Shown here: piece by piece, positions 1-5,009 of the stretch
Position numbering within the stretch: the stretch's first letter is position 1
Layout: each line of letters opens with the position of its first letter
Notes under the pieces: generated by a model
Database searches by the model: none
What the model was told of the DNA's origin: nothing
The model's input: the letters and a program-made list of their open reading frames with translations, nothing else
Assembly: GCA_964541075.1 (NCBI GenBank)
Contig: CAZIPZ010000242.1
Location: forward strand, 1-5,009
DNA length: 5,009 nucleotides
Direction of reading: 5' to 3'
Source: CAZIPZ01 sp964541075
GTDB taxonomy: Bacteria > Acidobacteriota > Terriglobia > 20CM-2-55-15
Position numbers and translations under genes: made by a program

Positions 1-77
1 GTTACGCGTTCATGCAGGCCATCGGCATGGTGAACGACCACGTCAAGGACTGCTTTAAAGCGCCTCGGTTGTCCTAG
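1..77 (+). CDS. tag: DNA-3-methyladenine glycosylase I, C-terminal fragment
   Basis: Only the last 24 codons are in the window, read from position 3 to the TAG at 75-77. The peptide begins YAFMQAIGMVNDHVKDCF, which I recognise as the conserved C-terminal signature of Tag, the base-excision repair enzyme that removes 3-methyladenine from alkylated DNA in the cytoplasm. In the E. coli enzyme the His and Cys of the NDHxxxC motif are two of the four zinc ligands. Both are present here with the same four-residue step (His at codon 39-41, Cys at 51-53). The tail after the Cys is short (FKAPRLS). The gene begins upstream of the window, so the rest of the enzyme cannot be judged. It shows no functional link to the signalling and polysaccharide genes downstream, and a 292-base gap separates it from the next gene. 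Confidence 0.85.
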   Translation, partial: YAFMQAIGMVNDHVKDCFKAPRLS

Positions 78-369
78 ACCGCGAAATCAGGGACGTGCTT
101 AGACTGAAGCCCCGTTCACGGCTGTCTCTTCTGTGAATACGACGCTTGCCAGTTGGTGATTTCTGTTGAGCACGAGGATCTGTCGCATCCGGGGACGAAG
201 TCTATTTCCAGATCCTTTATTAAGGTTGCCGCATCCTTCTCACTCGCTGGATAAGAGGCTCTGTACAGGGTTTCAAGATGTTTTGAATAGCCCCCGACCT
301 AGTCTTGCGGGATGAGAGATTTCCATTTTCTGGCCTTGCGGACAGGCTTTTCGACGAAGCTCACATGGT
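78..369. other. Intergenic region between tag and the receiver gene
   Basis: No convincing gene lies here on either strand. There is no strong hairpin followed by a T-run that would mark the end of tag; the best inverted repeat is a weak TTCAC/GTGAA pair near 117-135. I found no -24/-12 element with the correct ten-base spacing and no well-spaced -35/-10 pair. A promoter for the receiver gene is expected here, but I cannot place it. Confidence 0.5.
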
Positions 370-753
370 ATGATTTGCCGGATGACGAGAATAGCCGTGG
401 TCGATGACAACGCGGACAACCGCTTGATTATCCGCACCATCCTTGAGGATCAATATGAAATCCAGGAATTTTCAAACGGCATCGAGGCCATTGCAGGTTT
501 TAAGAAATCCAAACCGGATGTGGTGATTCTGGATATCTCCCTTCCTGAAATGGATGGCACTGAGATTCTGAGGCGAATCCGCGACGATGAAATGTTGCGC
601 GATTTACCTGTGATTGCGCTTACCGCTCACGCCATGGTTGGCGATCGCGAAAAATATCTTTCAGTTGGTTTTAATGACTACGTCGCCAAACCCATTCTCG
701 ATATGGGCGTCCTGTTCTCAACCATTCAACGCTGGCTGCCTCAACATTCTTAG
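370..753 (+). CDS. Single-domain response regulator (CheY/DivK-like receiver)
   Basis: This 127-residue protein is one receiver domain with no output domain. It should accept phosphate from a histidine kinase or phosphotransfer protein and signal by protein-protein contact in the cytoplasm. The family residues are all visible: the acidic pair D12-D13 (VVDDN), the phosphoacceptor D55 in VILDISLPEMDG, the switch threonine T85 (ALTAHAM) and the lysine K107 (YVAKPI). The ALTAHAM and GFNDYVAKP motifs resemble DivK and the receivers of hybrid kinases more than chemotaxis CheY. The ATG at 370 has only a weak GAAG (355-358) upstream. An ATG at 382 would start the protein at MTRIAVVDD, closer to the usual start of such domains, and is a real alternative. 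No kinase is adjacent. The next gene on the same strand is an NtrC-type regulator 472 bases away, so a shared pathway is plausible but unproven. Confidence 0.9.
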   Translation: MICRMTRIAVVDDNADNRLIIRTILEDQYEIQEFSNGIEAIAGFKKSKPDVVILDISLPEMDGTEILRRIRDDEMLRDLPVIALTAHAMVGDREKYLSVGFNDYVAKPILDMGVLFSTIQRWLPQHS

Positions 754-801
754 TCCAGTAAGCCGCCTTTCCATGTGCTACCTCGCCCTCAAGTGCACCG
801 A

Positions 802-839
802 ACGGGCTGTAATACGATCCAGGTCGAGCAAAAGCCCGT
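802..839. repeat. 7-bp inverted repeat downstream of the receiver gene
   Basis: ACGGGCT at 802-808 is matched by its exact reverse complement AGCCCGT at 833-839, with a 24-base spacer. There is no T-run after it, so it is not a standard intrinsic terminator. It lies 49 bases past the receiver stop codon and might stabilise or end that transcript. A chance match is also possible. Confidence 0.35.
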
Positions 840-962
840 ATGGGTCACTCCATCAAGAACTTATGGACACACTCCAAGCGGAATTCACACGGCCGTCTTA
901 CAAGCCCCTTCGGACGTTTTCGGATCGGTGACATTGAGCGCAAGAGGCACCCTGGATTCACT

Positions 963-985
963 AAGTGGTGTCGGAACGGCCACTT
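963..985. repeat. Inverted repeat, candidate activator site
   Basis: AAGTGG (963-968) and CCACTT (980-985) are exact reverse complements around an 11-base spacer. The right edge is about 140 bases upstream of the -24 GG at 1125-1126, a distance typical for sites bound by NtrC-family activators. The sequence is not shared with the inverted repeats upstream of the export operon, so assigning it to the same regulator is speculative. Confidence 0.3.
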
Positions 986-1061
986 CCAACTGAGGCCGGG
1001 GATCATCTTTTCACGCGCCGTGGAGCAGGGCCTCAAGGTAAGAGATAAATAACCTTATTAG

Positions 1062-1083
1062 ATATCGATATTTAGTCGATATT
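1062..1083. repeat. AT-rich palindrome and direct repeat (candidate bend/operator site)
   Basis: A 10-bp perfect palindrome, ATATCGATAT (1062-1071), overlaps a direct repeat of TCGATATT at 1065-1072 and 1076-1083. The copies start 11 bases apart, about one helical turn, so both would face the same side of the DNA. The block lies 41 bases upstream of the -24/-12 element at 1124-1139, where sigma-54 promoters often carry an IHF bend site or an operator. I see no good match to the IHF consensus, so the role is open. Confidence 0.35.
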
Positions 1084-1123
1084 CAGTCTCTCGCGCCCCC
1101 AAGTCCATCCCGCTTCACCCTGT

Positions 1124-1139
1124 TGGAACTCTCATTGCA
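1124..1139 (+). promoter_or_regulatory. Predicted sigma-54 (RpoN) promoter of the NtrC-type regulator
   Basis: The sequence TGGAAC-TCTCA-TTGCA fits the sigma-54 pattern TGGCAC-N5-TTGCW with one mismatch. The invariant GG (1125-1126) and GC (1137-1138) are separated by exactly ten bases. Transcription would start near 1150, leaving a leader of about 76 bases before the ATG at 1226. This implies that the regulator gene is itself activated by an enhancer-binding protein, possibly its own product. Confidence 0.6.
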
Positions 1140-1209
1140 CTCCGTGTCCGAGACGCAAGACGTGTGAAGTACACACATATACACCGTCCACGCGACTACC
1201 ACGAAAGTT

Positions 1210-1215
1210 GGAGGT
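1210..1215 (+). promoter_or_regulatory. Ribosome binding site that decides the regulator start
   Basis: GGAGGT lies ten bases before the ATG at 1226. It overlaps the in-frame TTG at 1208, so that earlier codon cannot use this site and has no other one upstream. The ATG at 1226 is therefore preferred. Confidence 0.75.
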
Positions 1216-1225
1216 AGGCCCCAAA

Positions 1226-2665
1226 ATGAGTAAGCGGTCGATACTAGTTGTTGACGACGATCGAAGTGTGCGCAGCTATCTGTCGGATTTCTTGAGTTCG
1301 TGCGGGTATTCCGTGGACTGCGCCGAATCCGGCGACCAAGCGGTAGCACGGCTCGCAACCGGCTATGCACCTTCGCTTGTGGTCCTCGATATCATCATGC
1401 CCGGCATTAATGGCATTGAGGTTTTGGAGAGTATAAAAAAGACGAATGCTTCAATACCGGTGATTATCCTCTCCGCGATTGGCCAGACGAAAACAGTCGT
1501 CGACGCAATGAAGATGGGAGCGGCAGATTTTCTGGTAAAGCCTTTTGAGGAGCAGGAACTCGAACTCGCCATAGAGAACGTTCTCGAAAAGCAAAAACTC
1601 AAGGAAGAGGTGAAGACTCTTAAGCGACAACTCGATCAATACGTCGAGCAAGGCGACATATTGTCGACAAATCCAAAGATGCTGCGGATCCGGGAGATTG
1701 CAAAGCACGTTGCGGATACCGACGTACCAGTCATGATTCTCGGTGAATCCGGTGTCGGCAAGGAAGTCCTCGCGCGATTCATTCACTCGAATTCGTGCCG
1801 TCGAGACAAGCCTTTCATTAAAGTGAATTGCGCGGCCCTTCCGAACGATCTGCTCGAATCCGAATTGTTCGGATATGAGCGAGGCGCGTTCACAGGTGCG
1901 CTGAACGAAAAACCCGGCAAGTTCGAGCTTGCCGACAAGGGCACCCTGCTGCTGGATGAAATCGGCGAAATGACGCCTCATCTTCAAGCGAAGCTGCTGC
2001 ATGTTCTCCAAGATTCCGAATACAGCCGTCTTGGAGGCAAACGGACTGTTCGCGTGGACGCCCGCGTTTTGGCTTCGACCAACATCAACCTCGAGGAAGC
2101 GGTGGCGAAGGGATCATTCCGGGAAGATCTCTACTTCCGGTTAAACGTCATTCGATTGGACCTGCCGCCGTTGCGTGACAGGCGTGAGGATATTCCAATG
2201 CTGTGCAACTACTTTCTCTACAAATATCGCGAGCGCTACAAAAGCCAGGTCGAAGAGGTTTCGCCGCAGCTCATGGATTGCTTCCTCCGGTACGATTGGC
2301 CAGGGAACATTCGTCAACTGGAGAACGCAATCAAACGTTACCTAATTCTTCCTGACGTGGACATGACCATATCCGAACTGAAAGAGCCGATGCCTGGCGA
2401 AGCGCCTGTTCCGGTCAAAGGGAAAGAAAGCAGCATGTCTCTAAAAGACGTCAGTAGTCGCGCTGCAGAACAAGCCGAAAAGGAGCTCGTTCTCCGAATC
2501 TTGGAAGAAACAAGTTGGAATCGGAAGCAGGCGGCGCGGCGACTAAACATCTGCTATAAGGCGCTGCTGAATAAACTCAAACGCTGGCAAATCGACAATC
2601 GTCACAGCGTTCCCCCTTCCCTTCAACGTCCTCGGGAAAGACATTTCGAACCGATGCCTTTCTAG
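1226..2665 (+). CDS. Sigma-54-dependent response regulator, NtrC family
   Basis: This 479-residue protein is full length for an NtrC/ZraR-type activator. An N-terminal receiver (about 4-120) carries D10-D12, the phosphoacceptor D55 (VVLDIIMPG), S83 and K105. A short coiled linker (about 120-142) leads to the AAA+ domain (about 147-375). That domain has Walker A GESGVGKE (173-180), an intact GAFTGA sigma-54 contact loop (220-225), Walker B TLLLDEIGE (240-248), arginines R299 and R305 in the FREDLYFRLNV motif, and the WPGNIRQLEN signature. A Fis-type helix-turn-helix follows near 421-454 (RKQAARRLNICYKALLNKLK), then a 25-residue basic, proline-rich tail. With every catalytic element intact it should hydrolyse ATP to open sigma-54 promoters. 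It lies just upstream of an export operon with a predicted sigma-54 promoter and has such a promoter itself, so local control is likely. The cognate kinase is not in the window. It is not an obvious member of the PEP-CTERM PrsR type, whose receiver looks different. Confidence 0.95.
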   Translation: MSKRSILVVDDDRSVRSYLSDFLSSCGYSVDCAESGDQAVARLATGYAPSLVVLDIIMPGINGIEVLESIKKTNASIPVIILSAIGQTKTVVDAMKMGAADFLVKPFEEQELELAIENVLEKQKLKEEVKTLKRQLDQYVEQGDILSTNPKMLRIREIAKHVADTDVPVMILGESGVGKEVLARFIHSNSCRRDKPFIKVNCAALPNDLLESELFGYERGAFTGALNEKPGKFELADKGTLLLDEIGEMTPHLQAKLLHVLQDSEYSRLGGKRTVRVDARVLASTNINLEEAVAKGSFREDLYFRLNVIRLDLPPLRDRREDIPMLCNYFLYKYRERYKSQVEEVSPQLMDCFLRYDWPGNIRQLENAIKRYLILPDVDMTISELKEPMPGEAPVPVKGKESSMSLKDVSSRAAEQAEKELVLRILEETSWNRKQAARRLNICYKALLNKLKRWQIDNRHSVPPSLQRPRERHFEPMPF

Positions 2666-2679
2666 AAAAGCATTGCTGA

Positions 2680-2711
2680 GTCAGGAGCTGCTTGAATGAG
2701 CGGCTCCTGAC
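2680..2711. repeat. Strong palindrome/hairpin after the regulator gene: terminator-like or enhancer
   Basis: GTCAGGAGC (2680-2688) and GCTCCTGAC (2703-2711) are perfect reverse complements. Pairing continues inward through TGCTT with ATGAGCG (2 G-T wobbles), giving a stem of about 14 pairs closed by a 4-base loop at 2694-2697. It begins 15 bases after the stop codon of the regulator gene, the usual place for a terminator. However, GGAGTCCCC follows rather than a T-run, so it is not a classic intrinsic terminator. It also lies about 175 bases upstream of the -24 element at 2886-2901, a normal distance for an NtrC-type enhancer. It could do either or both. Confidence 0.6.
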
Positions 2712-2825
2712 GGAGTCCCCACAAAAACTCAAACCTCTCAGAATTCTTCCGAGCGGCATCTCATCAGATCCTATCCGCTTGGTTTTTGTTACATCCTCGG
2801 CCGTTATTAGCACCTACGTTCTCTG

Positions 2826-2843
2826 AGAGAACTGTCATTCTCT
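2826..2843. repeat. 6-6-6 inverted repeat, candidate activator or repressor site
   Basis: AGAGAA-CTGTCA-TTCTCT is an exact 6-bp inverted repeat with a 6-base centre. At 18 bp in total it has a size typical of dimeric helix-turn-helix operators. It ends 43 bases before the -24 GG of the export promoter. That is closer than most sigma-54 enhancers, but suitable for a second activator site or a repressor. Confidence 0.4.
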
Positions 2844-2885
2844 TGGCGGACTATCGCAAAGGGTTGAAAATGCCGCGTTTCACTA

Positions 2886-2901
2886 CGGCATAACTCTTGC
2901 A
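2886..2901 (+). promoter_or_regulatory. Predicted sigma-54 (RpoN) promoter of the polysaccharide export operon
   Basis: The sequence CGGCAT-AACTC-TTGCA has the invariant GG (2887-2888) and GC (2899-2900) exactly ten bases apart, and a perfect TTGCA at -12. Transcription should start near 2912, leaving a leader of about 34 bases with the ribosome binding site AGGAG at 2936-2940. The -24 half overlaps an inverted repeat TGCCG/CGGCA (2871-2875 and 2886-2890) that may be fortuitous. The intact sigma-54 activator encoded directly upstream is the obvious candidate to drive it. Confidence 0.65.
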
Positions 2902-2935
2902 ACTCTCCATACGTCATGCAACCGGACTTGTATAT

Positions 2936-2940
2936 AGGAG
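2936..2940 (+). promoter_or_regulatory. Ribosome binding site of the export protein gene
   Basis: AGGAG lies five bases before the ATG at 2946. The in-frame upstream ATG at 2916 has no such site and would be only four bases from the predicted transcription start. The signal peptide also begins properly at 2946 (MRFSIL), so 2946 is taken as the start. Confidence 0.75.
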
Positions 2941-2945
2941 CAAAA

Positions 2946-3530
2946 ATGAGATTCAGCATCCTGAGCGCAATTGTGGGCGTGTCTTTCTGCCTCGGGTCAG
3001 TGGCAGTCGGCCAACAATCCAAAAACACCGTGACCGCCTTCGGGGAGTCGGAGTATCGCCTCGGTCCCGACGACGTCATTGAGGTCTTTGTGTGGAAGGA
3101 AGCTGAGCTGTCCACAACGACCGTAGTTCGGCCTGACGGCAAGATCTCCTTGCCTTTGATTGGAGAGCTGCCGACAAGCGGGAAGACCGCTGTTGAGTTG
3201 CAGAAGGAGATCGGCCAAAAACTCAGCCAATATGTCGCGGAGCCTGTCGTGAACGTCATCGTCAAAGAAGTCAACAGCGCGAAGGTGTCCATCCTTGGCG
3301 AAGTCAAGAATCCCGGCATTTACAAAATCAAGGATCGGGCGACGGTCATTGATGCAGTCGCGTTAGCCGGCGGATTCACAGAATACGCGAAGCGCAACAA
3401 AGTTACGGTGATTCGGTCCGGTTTGTCCGGCGATCAAAAACGAATCAAATTGAACGTCGAGGAACTCATAAAGAGCTCCAAGGGCGAGCTCTTCTACGTA
3501 CTGCCGTACGACAAGATCTACGTGCAATAG
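2946..3530 (+). CDS. Polysaccharide export protein (Wza/GumB-like, Poly_export + SLBB)
   Basis: This 194-residue secreted protein belongs to the outer-membrane polysaccharide export (OPX) family, which forms or supports the periplasmic/outer-membrane channel for exopolysaccharide. Residues 1-22 are a signal peptide (basic MR, hydrophobic core, VAVG before QQ). The Poly_export domain runs from about 35 to 110. It has YRLGPDDVIEVFVWKE (37-52), the hallmark VVRPDGKISLPLIGEL (60-75) and a YVAEPVVNVIVKEVNS segment (96-111). One SLBB domain follows (about 113-194: VSILGEVKNPGIYKI, then DAVALAGGFTEYAKRNKVTV) and ends in YDKIYVQ. The length fits the short GumB-like class rather than Wza (nearly 400 residues). 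I see no C-terminal membrane helix and no canonical lipobox: the only early Cys, C15, is preceded by VSF. It may therefore need a partner in the outer membrane, perhaps the barrel encoded next. It is the first gene of the presumed sigma-54 operon, 35 bases before the next gene. Confidence 0.93.
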   Translation: MRFSILSAIVGVSFCLGSVAVGQQSKNTVTAFGESEYRLGPDDVIEVFVWKEAELSTTTVVRPDGKISLPLIGELPTSGKTAVELQKEIGQKLSQYVAEPVVNVIVKEVNSAKVSILGEVKNPGIYKIKDRATVIDAVALAGGFTEYAKRNKVTVIRSGLSGDQKRIKLNVEELIKSSKGELFYVLPYDKIYVQ

Positions 3531-3565
3531 AGCAACAAGCCTTTTAAGCCATCAAAGATTCAATT

Positions 3566-4930
3566 ATGAAGAAACTAGTAACAGCACTCTTAATGATTGC
3601 AACGACCCTGCCGCTGTATGCGCAGCAGGGCAAGAGCGGATACAGCGGCTTATCTTTCATAACGCCTCTGACCATCAACGCCGGACATGACAGCAACTTT
3701 CTGATCGACCGGACCAAGCCTGGAGAACGCCTCTTCTTTCTTTCACTGCCGCCCAGCGTGCAGTTCATGGCGCCAAATGCTTTGCCGCAACGGTTCGACG
3801 ATCAGGTCCTGATCCTCGGACTCCCAAAGACGGCTTTTGTCAGCGATTCGATGCGGCATCAACTCACCGTTTCATATCAGCCCGAGTTCGAAATATTTCG
3901 GGGAAACCGCGATCAGAATTCCTGGAACCATGAAGCTGGTGCGGATTTTTCTTACTTTCCCACTCGGCGCACGCAGATTTCAGTGGGTGACAATTTTAGA
4001 ACCTCAAAGGATCCCAGTCGCGTTCTGCAGAATGTTTTTCTCCTCCTGCCCCGCGGAGGGTACAAAGAAAATACCCTCAGAGGTTCATTCAACTTCAACA
4101 AATCGGAGCTGACCTCATTCGGAATTAGAGCCGACCACACCCTCACGTTGTTCGACCAAGTCGACCAATTTCAACGTCGTGTACTCAACTCCACAGCCAA
4201 CAGCCTCTCTCTTGTCGCGACAAGAATGCTTCAACGAAACCATCGGCTGCGCGGAACCTACTCAGTGTTCCAAGTAACGCCAATCAATTCACAAAAGACT
4301 GGCGACGGCGAAGTCGATCACGAAAGCGCGGGCCTTGAAGGACCGGCGCAGAGCGTAACGCTCGAATACCGATTTAGTCCTGACCCGAGCACCGTATTTG
4401 AGTTCACAGGCGGTGGTGTGCACACCGGCGGAGGACCGAGGTTTATTTTCGGTGGGCTGGCGGACAGACGGATCGGTTCCATGTGGCTTGGGGGCGGATA
4501 CTCGCGGACGCTTTCCTTTTTTGGCGGACAAAACACTACTTACTCTAACGGCATAGCGCCGGCGGCATTCTATGAAGTGGTTTTCCTTCGGTTTCGCGGG
4601 CAAGTATCGCGACGAATTGGTCTGGAAATTTCGGGAGTCGGATCCCACGAAGTGCATGGATCACTGATTGGTCAGACCAAAATGGGTCTTGGCCGCTCAC
4701 GCATCGACTACAGACTGTCGAATCGAACCGTGGTTTTCTTCTCCGCCGAAACCTACCAGCAAAGCCGAAACGAATTTATCAACACGCCGCTGTCGCGAAA
4801 CAGGTTTTTCACCGGAATTGAGATTTCACTTTCAAGTGAAGCCCAGCGTCGGACCAGCCGGTTGAATCGCGATGCAGACAATGTCGCACTGACTGAACAA
4901 AGCAGCCAACGGCGGCAGCGTCCGAAGTAG
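3566..4930 (+). CDS. Predicted outer-membrane beta-barrel protein of an exopolysaccharide locus
   Basis: This 454-residue protein has a clear signal peptide (MKKLVTALLMIATTLPLYA, residues 1-19, cleaved before QQ). The mature part is rich in alternating polar/hydrophobic strands, aromatic residues and glycine, with no hydrophobic helix: the look of a transmembrane beta-barrel. Near the N-terminus is AGHDSNFL (39-46), similar to the 'G-x-x-(Y/H)-D-S-N' motif at the first strand of putative porins found in exopolysaccharide and PEP-CTERM loci (BBP2_2/TIGR03016-like). That match is from memory and approximate. A glycine-rich stretch (FTGGGVHTGGG and following) lies in the middle. The barrel seems to end near FFTGIEISLS, followed by a hydrophilic, basic tail of about 33 residues ending RQRPK, instead of the usual terminal aromatic. 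The start has only a weak ribosome binding site. Lying between the export protein gene and a probable chain-length gene, it may supply the outer-membrane pore or an anchoring partner. The exact function is unknown. Confidence 0.75.
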   Translation: MKKLVTALLMIATTLPLYAQQGKSGYSGLSFITPLTINAGHDSNFLIDRTKPGERLFFLSLPPSVQFMAPNALPQRFDDQVLILGLPKTAFVSDSMRHQLTVSYQPEFEIFRGNRDQNSWNHEAGADFSYFPTRRTQISVGDNFRTSKDPSRVLQNVFLLLPRGGYKENTLRGSFNFNKSELTSFGIRADHTLTLFDQVDQFQRRVLNSTANSLSLVATRMLQRNHRLRGTYSVFQVTPINSQKTGDGEVDHESAGLEGPAQSVTLEYRFSPDPSTVFEFTGGGVHTGGGPRFIFGGLADRRIGSMWLGGGYSRTLSFFGGQNTTYSNGIAPAAFYEVVFLRFRGQVSRRIGLEISGVGSHEVHGSLIGQTKMGLGRSRIDYRLSNRTVVFFSAETYQQSRNEFINTPLSRNRFFTGIEISLSSEAQRRTSRLNRDADNVALTEQSSQRRQRPK

Positions 4931-4934
4931 GAGG
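4929..4934 (+). promoter_or_regulatory. Strong ribosome binding site overlapping the barrel stop codon
   Basis: AGGAGG includes the last two bases of the TAG stop at 4928-4930 and lies five bases before the ATG at 4940. The arrangement indicates coupled translation of the barrel and the following gene in one operon. It is the strongest ribosome binding site in the window. Confidence 0.8.
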
Positions 4935-4939
4935 AAATC

Positions 4940-5009
4940 ATGGCGAATACCGGAAACGAAAACACCATTTCCATTTTCTCACTTCTGGAAGCGATGCGCA
5001 GACGCAAGT
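4940..5009 (+). CDS. Start of a probable Wzz/Wzc-type chain-length determinant (partial)
   Basis: The first 23 codons (MANTGNENTISIFSLLEAMRRRK) are present and the gene runs off the window. The pattern is a polar N-terminus, a short hydrophobic-aromatic stretch (ISIFSLLEAM) and then an arginine/lysine cluster. This is how polysaccharide co-polymerases of the Wzz family begin, just before their first transmembrane helix. Those inner-membrane proteins set polymer length and contact the OPX export protein across the periplasm, so the place in this operon fits well. The fragment is too short for a firm family assignment, and a fused tyrosine-kinase domain (Wzc type) cannot be seen or excluded. 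Confidence 0.6.
   Translation, partial: MANTGNENTISIFSLLEAMRRRK

Larger units (their letters stand above)
754..1225. other. Long non-coding region upstream of the NtrC-type regulator
   Basis: About 470 bases carry no gene I can support. Short open frames exist (for example 840-1052 on + and 845-1036 on -), but none has a clear ribosome binding site or a recognisable product. The stretch holds several candidate cis elements, listed separately: an inverted repeat at 802-839, another at 963-985, an AT-rich segment with a direct repeat at 1062-1083, and a sigma-54-type promoter at 1124-1139. A small inverted repeat, GTGTG-AAGTA-CACAC, lies at 1162-1176 in the predicted 5' leader. The region is long enough for an enhancer-dependent promoter with upstream activator sites and a bend site. 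Confidence 0.6.

Noticed and set aside
840..1052. 70-residue + strand open frame in the gap before the regulator, with overlapping + and - strand frames at 614-1036
   Set aside because: No ribosome binding site at a useful distance, no recognisable motif, and several competing frames of similar length over the same bases. This looks like random open frame.
1208..1225. TTG start at 1208 for the NtrC-type regulator, adding six residues
   Set aside because: The only good ribosome binding site (1210-1215) overlaps this codon and serves the ATG at 1226, which also begins with the usual MSKRSILVVDDD.
1083..1370. 95-residue minus-strand open frame crossing the regulator promoter and start
   Set aside because: It runs antisense through the predicted promoter, ribosome binding site and receiver domain, with no recognisable product.
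1451..2011. 186-residue minus-strand open frame inside the NtrC-type regulator
   Set aside because: It lies wholly antisense to strongly conserved AAA+ and receiver motifs, so it is a by-product of the real gene's codons.
2844..2858. Second possible -24/-12 element, TGGCGGACTATCGCA
   Set aside because: GG and GC are separated by nine bases, not ten. Sigma-54 does not tolerate this well, and the site at 2886-2901 has the correct spacing.
2807..3319. 170-residue minus-strand open frame over the export promoter and the start of the OPX gene
   Set aside because: Antisense to the signal peptide and Poly_export domain, with low-complexity Ser/Thr/Pro content typical of shadow frames. The + strand gene is clearly real.
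2946..5009. Assignment of the operon to a complete XrtA/PEP-CTERM exosortase system
   Set aside because: The gene order (OPX protein, barrel, probable chain-length protein) is reminiscent of such loci. However, no exosortase, PEP-CTERM protein or PrsK/PrsT gene is in the window, and the regulator does not look like PrsR.

Overview
The window comes from a diderm (Gram-negative-type) bacterium of moderate GC content. It holds two signal-peptide proteins of an outer-membrane polysaccharide export system, and two sites with the exact spacing of sigma-54 promoters. Acidobacteriota, or a deltaproteobacterial/Nitrospirota-like lineage, would fit the mix of an NtrC-type regulator and an exopolysaccharide locus. 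This is only an impression: no phylogenetic marker is present.

Layout, all on the + strand. (1) Positions 1-77 are the 3' end of tag (DNA-3-methyladenine glycosylase I). It looks unrelated to the rest. (2) Positions 370-753 encode a stand-alone CheY/DivK-like receiver. (3) Positions 754-1225 are a long non-coding stretch with inverted and direct repeats and a sigma-54-type -24/-12 element at 1124-1139. (4) Positions 1226-2665 encode a complete NtrC-family response regulator (receiver, AAA+ with intact GAFTGA, Fis-type HTH). (5) Positions 2666-2945 are a regulatory gap with a strong hairpin/palindrome at 2680-2711, a second inverted repeat at 2826-2843 and a second sigma-54-type promoter at 2886-2901. 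(6) Positions 2946-3530 encode a short Wza/GumB-like polysaccharide export protein (Poly_export plus SLBB). (7) Positions 3566-4930 encode a predicted outer-membrane beta-barrel. (8) Positions 4940-5009 are the first 23 codons of a gene that, from its N-terminus and place, is probably a Wzz/Wzc-type chain-length determinant.

The simplest reading is a regulated exopolysaccharide locus. A sensor outside the window phosphorylates the NtrC-type regulator. The regulator binds upstream sites and activates sigma-54 RNA polymerase at the export operon promoter, and perhaps at its own. The operon then builds the outer-membrane export apparatus and continues beyond the window into chain-length control and, presumably, glycosyltransferases. 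The single-domain receiver may belong to the same phosphorelay, but nothing in the sequence proves it. I see no mobile element, CRISPR array, tRNA or rRNA, and no clearly new biological system. The most informative signal is the pair of sigma-54 promoters bracketing the sigma-54 activator gene.
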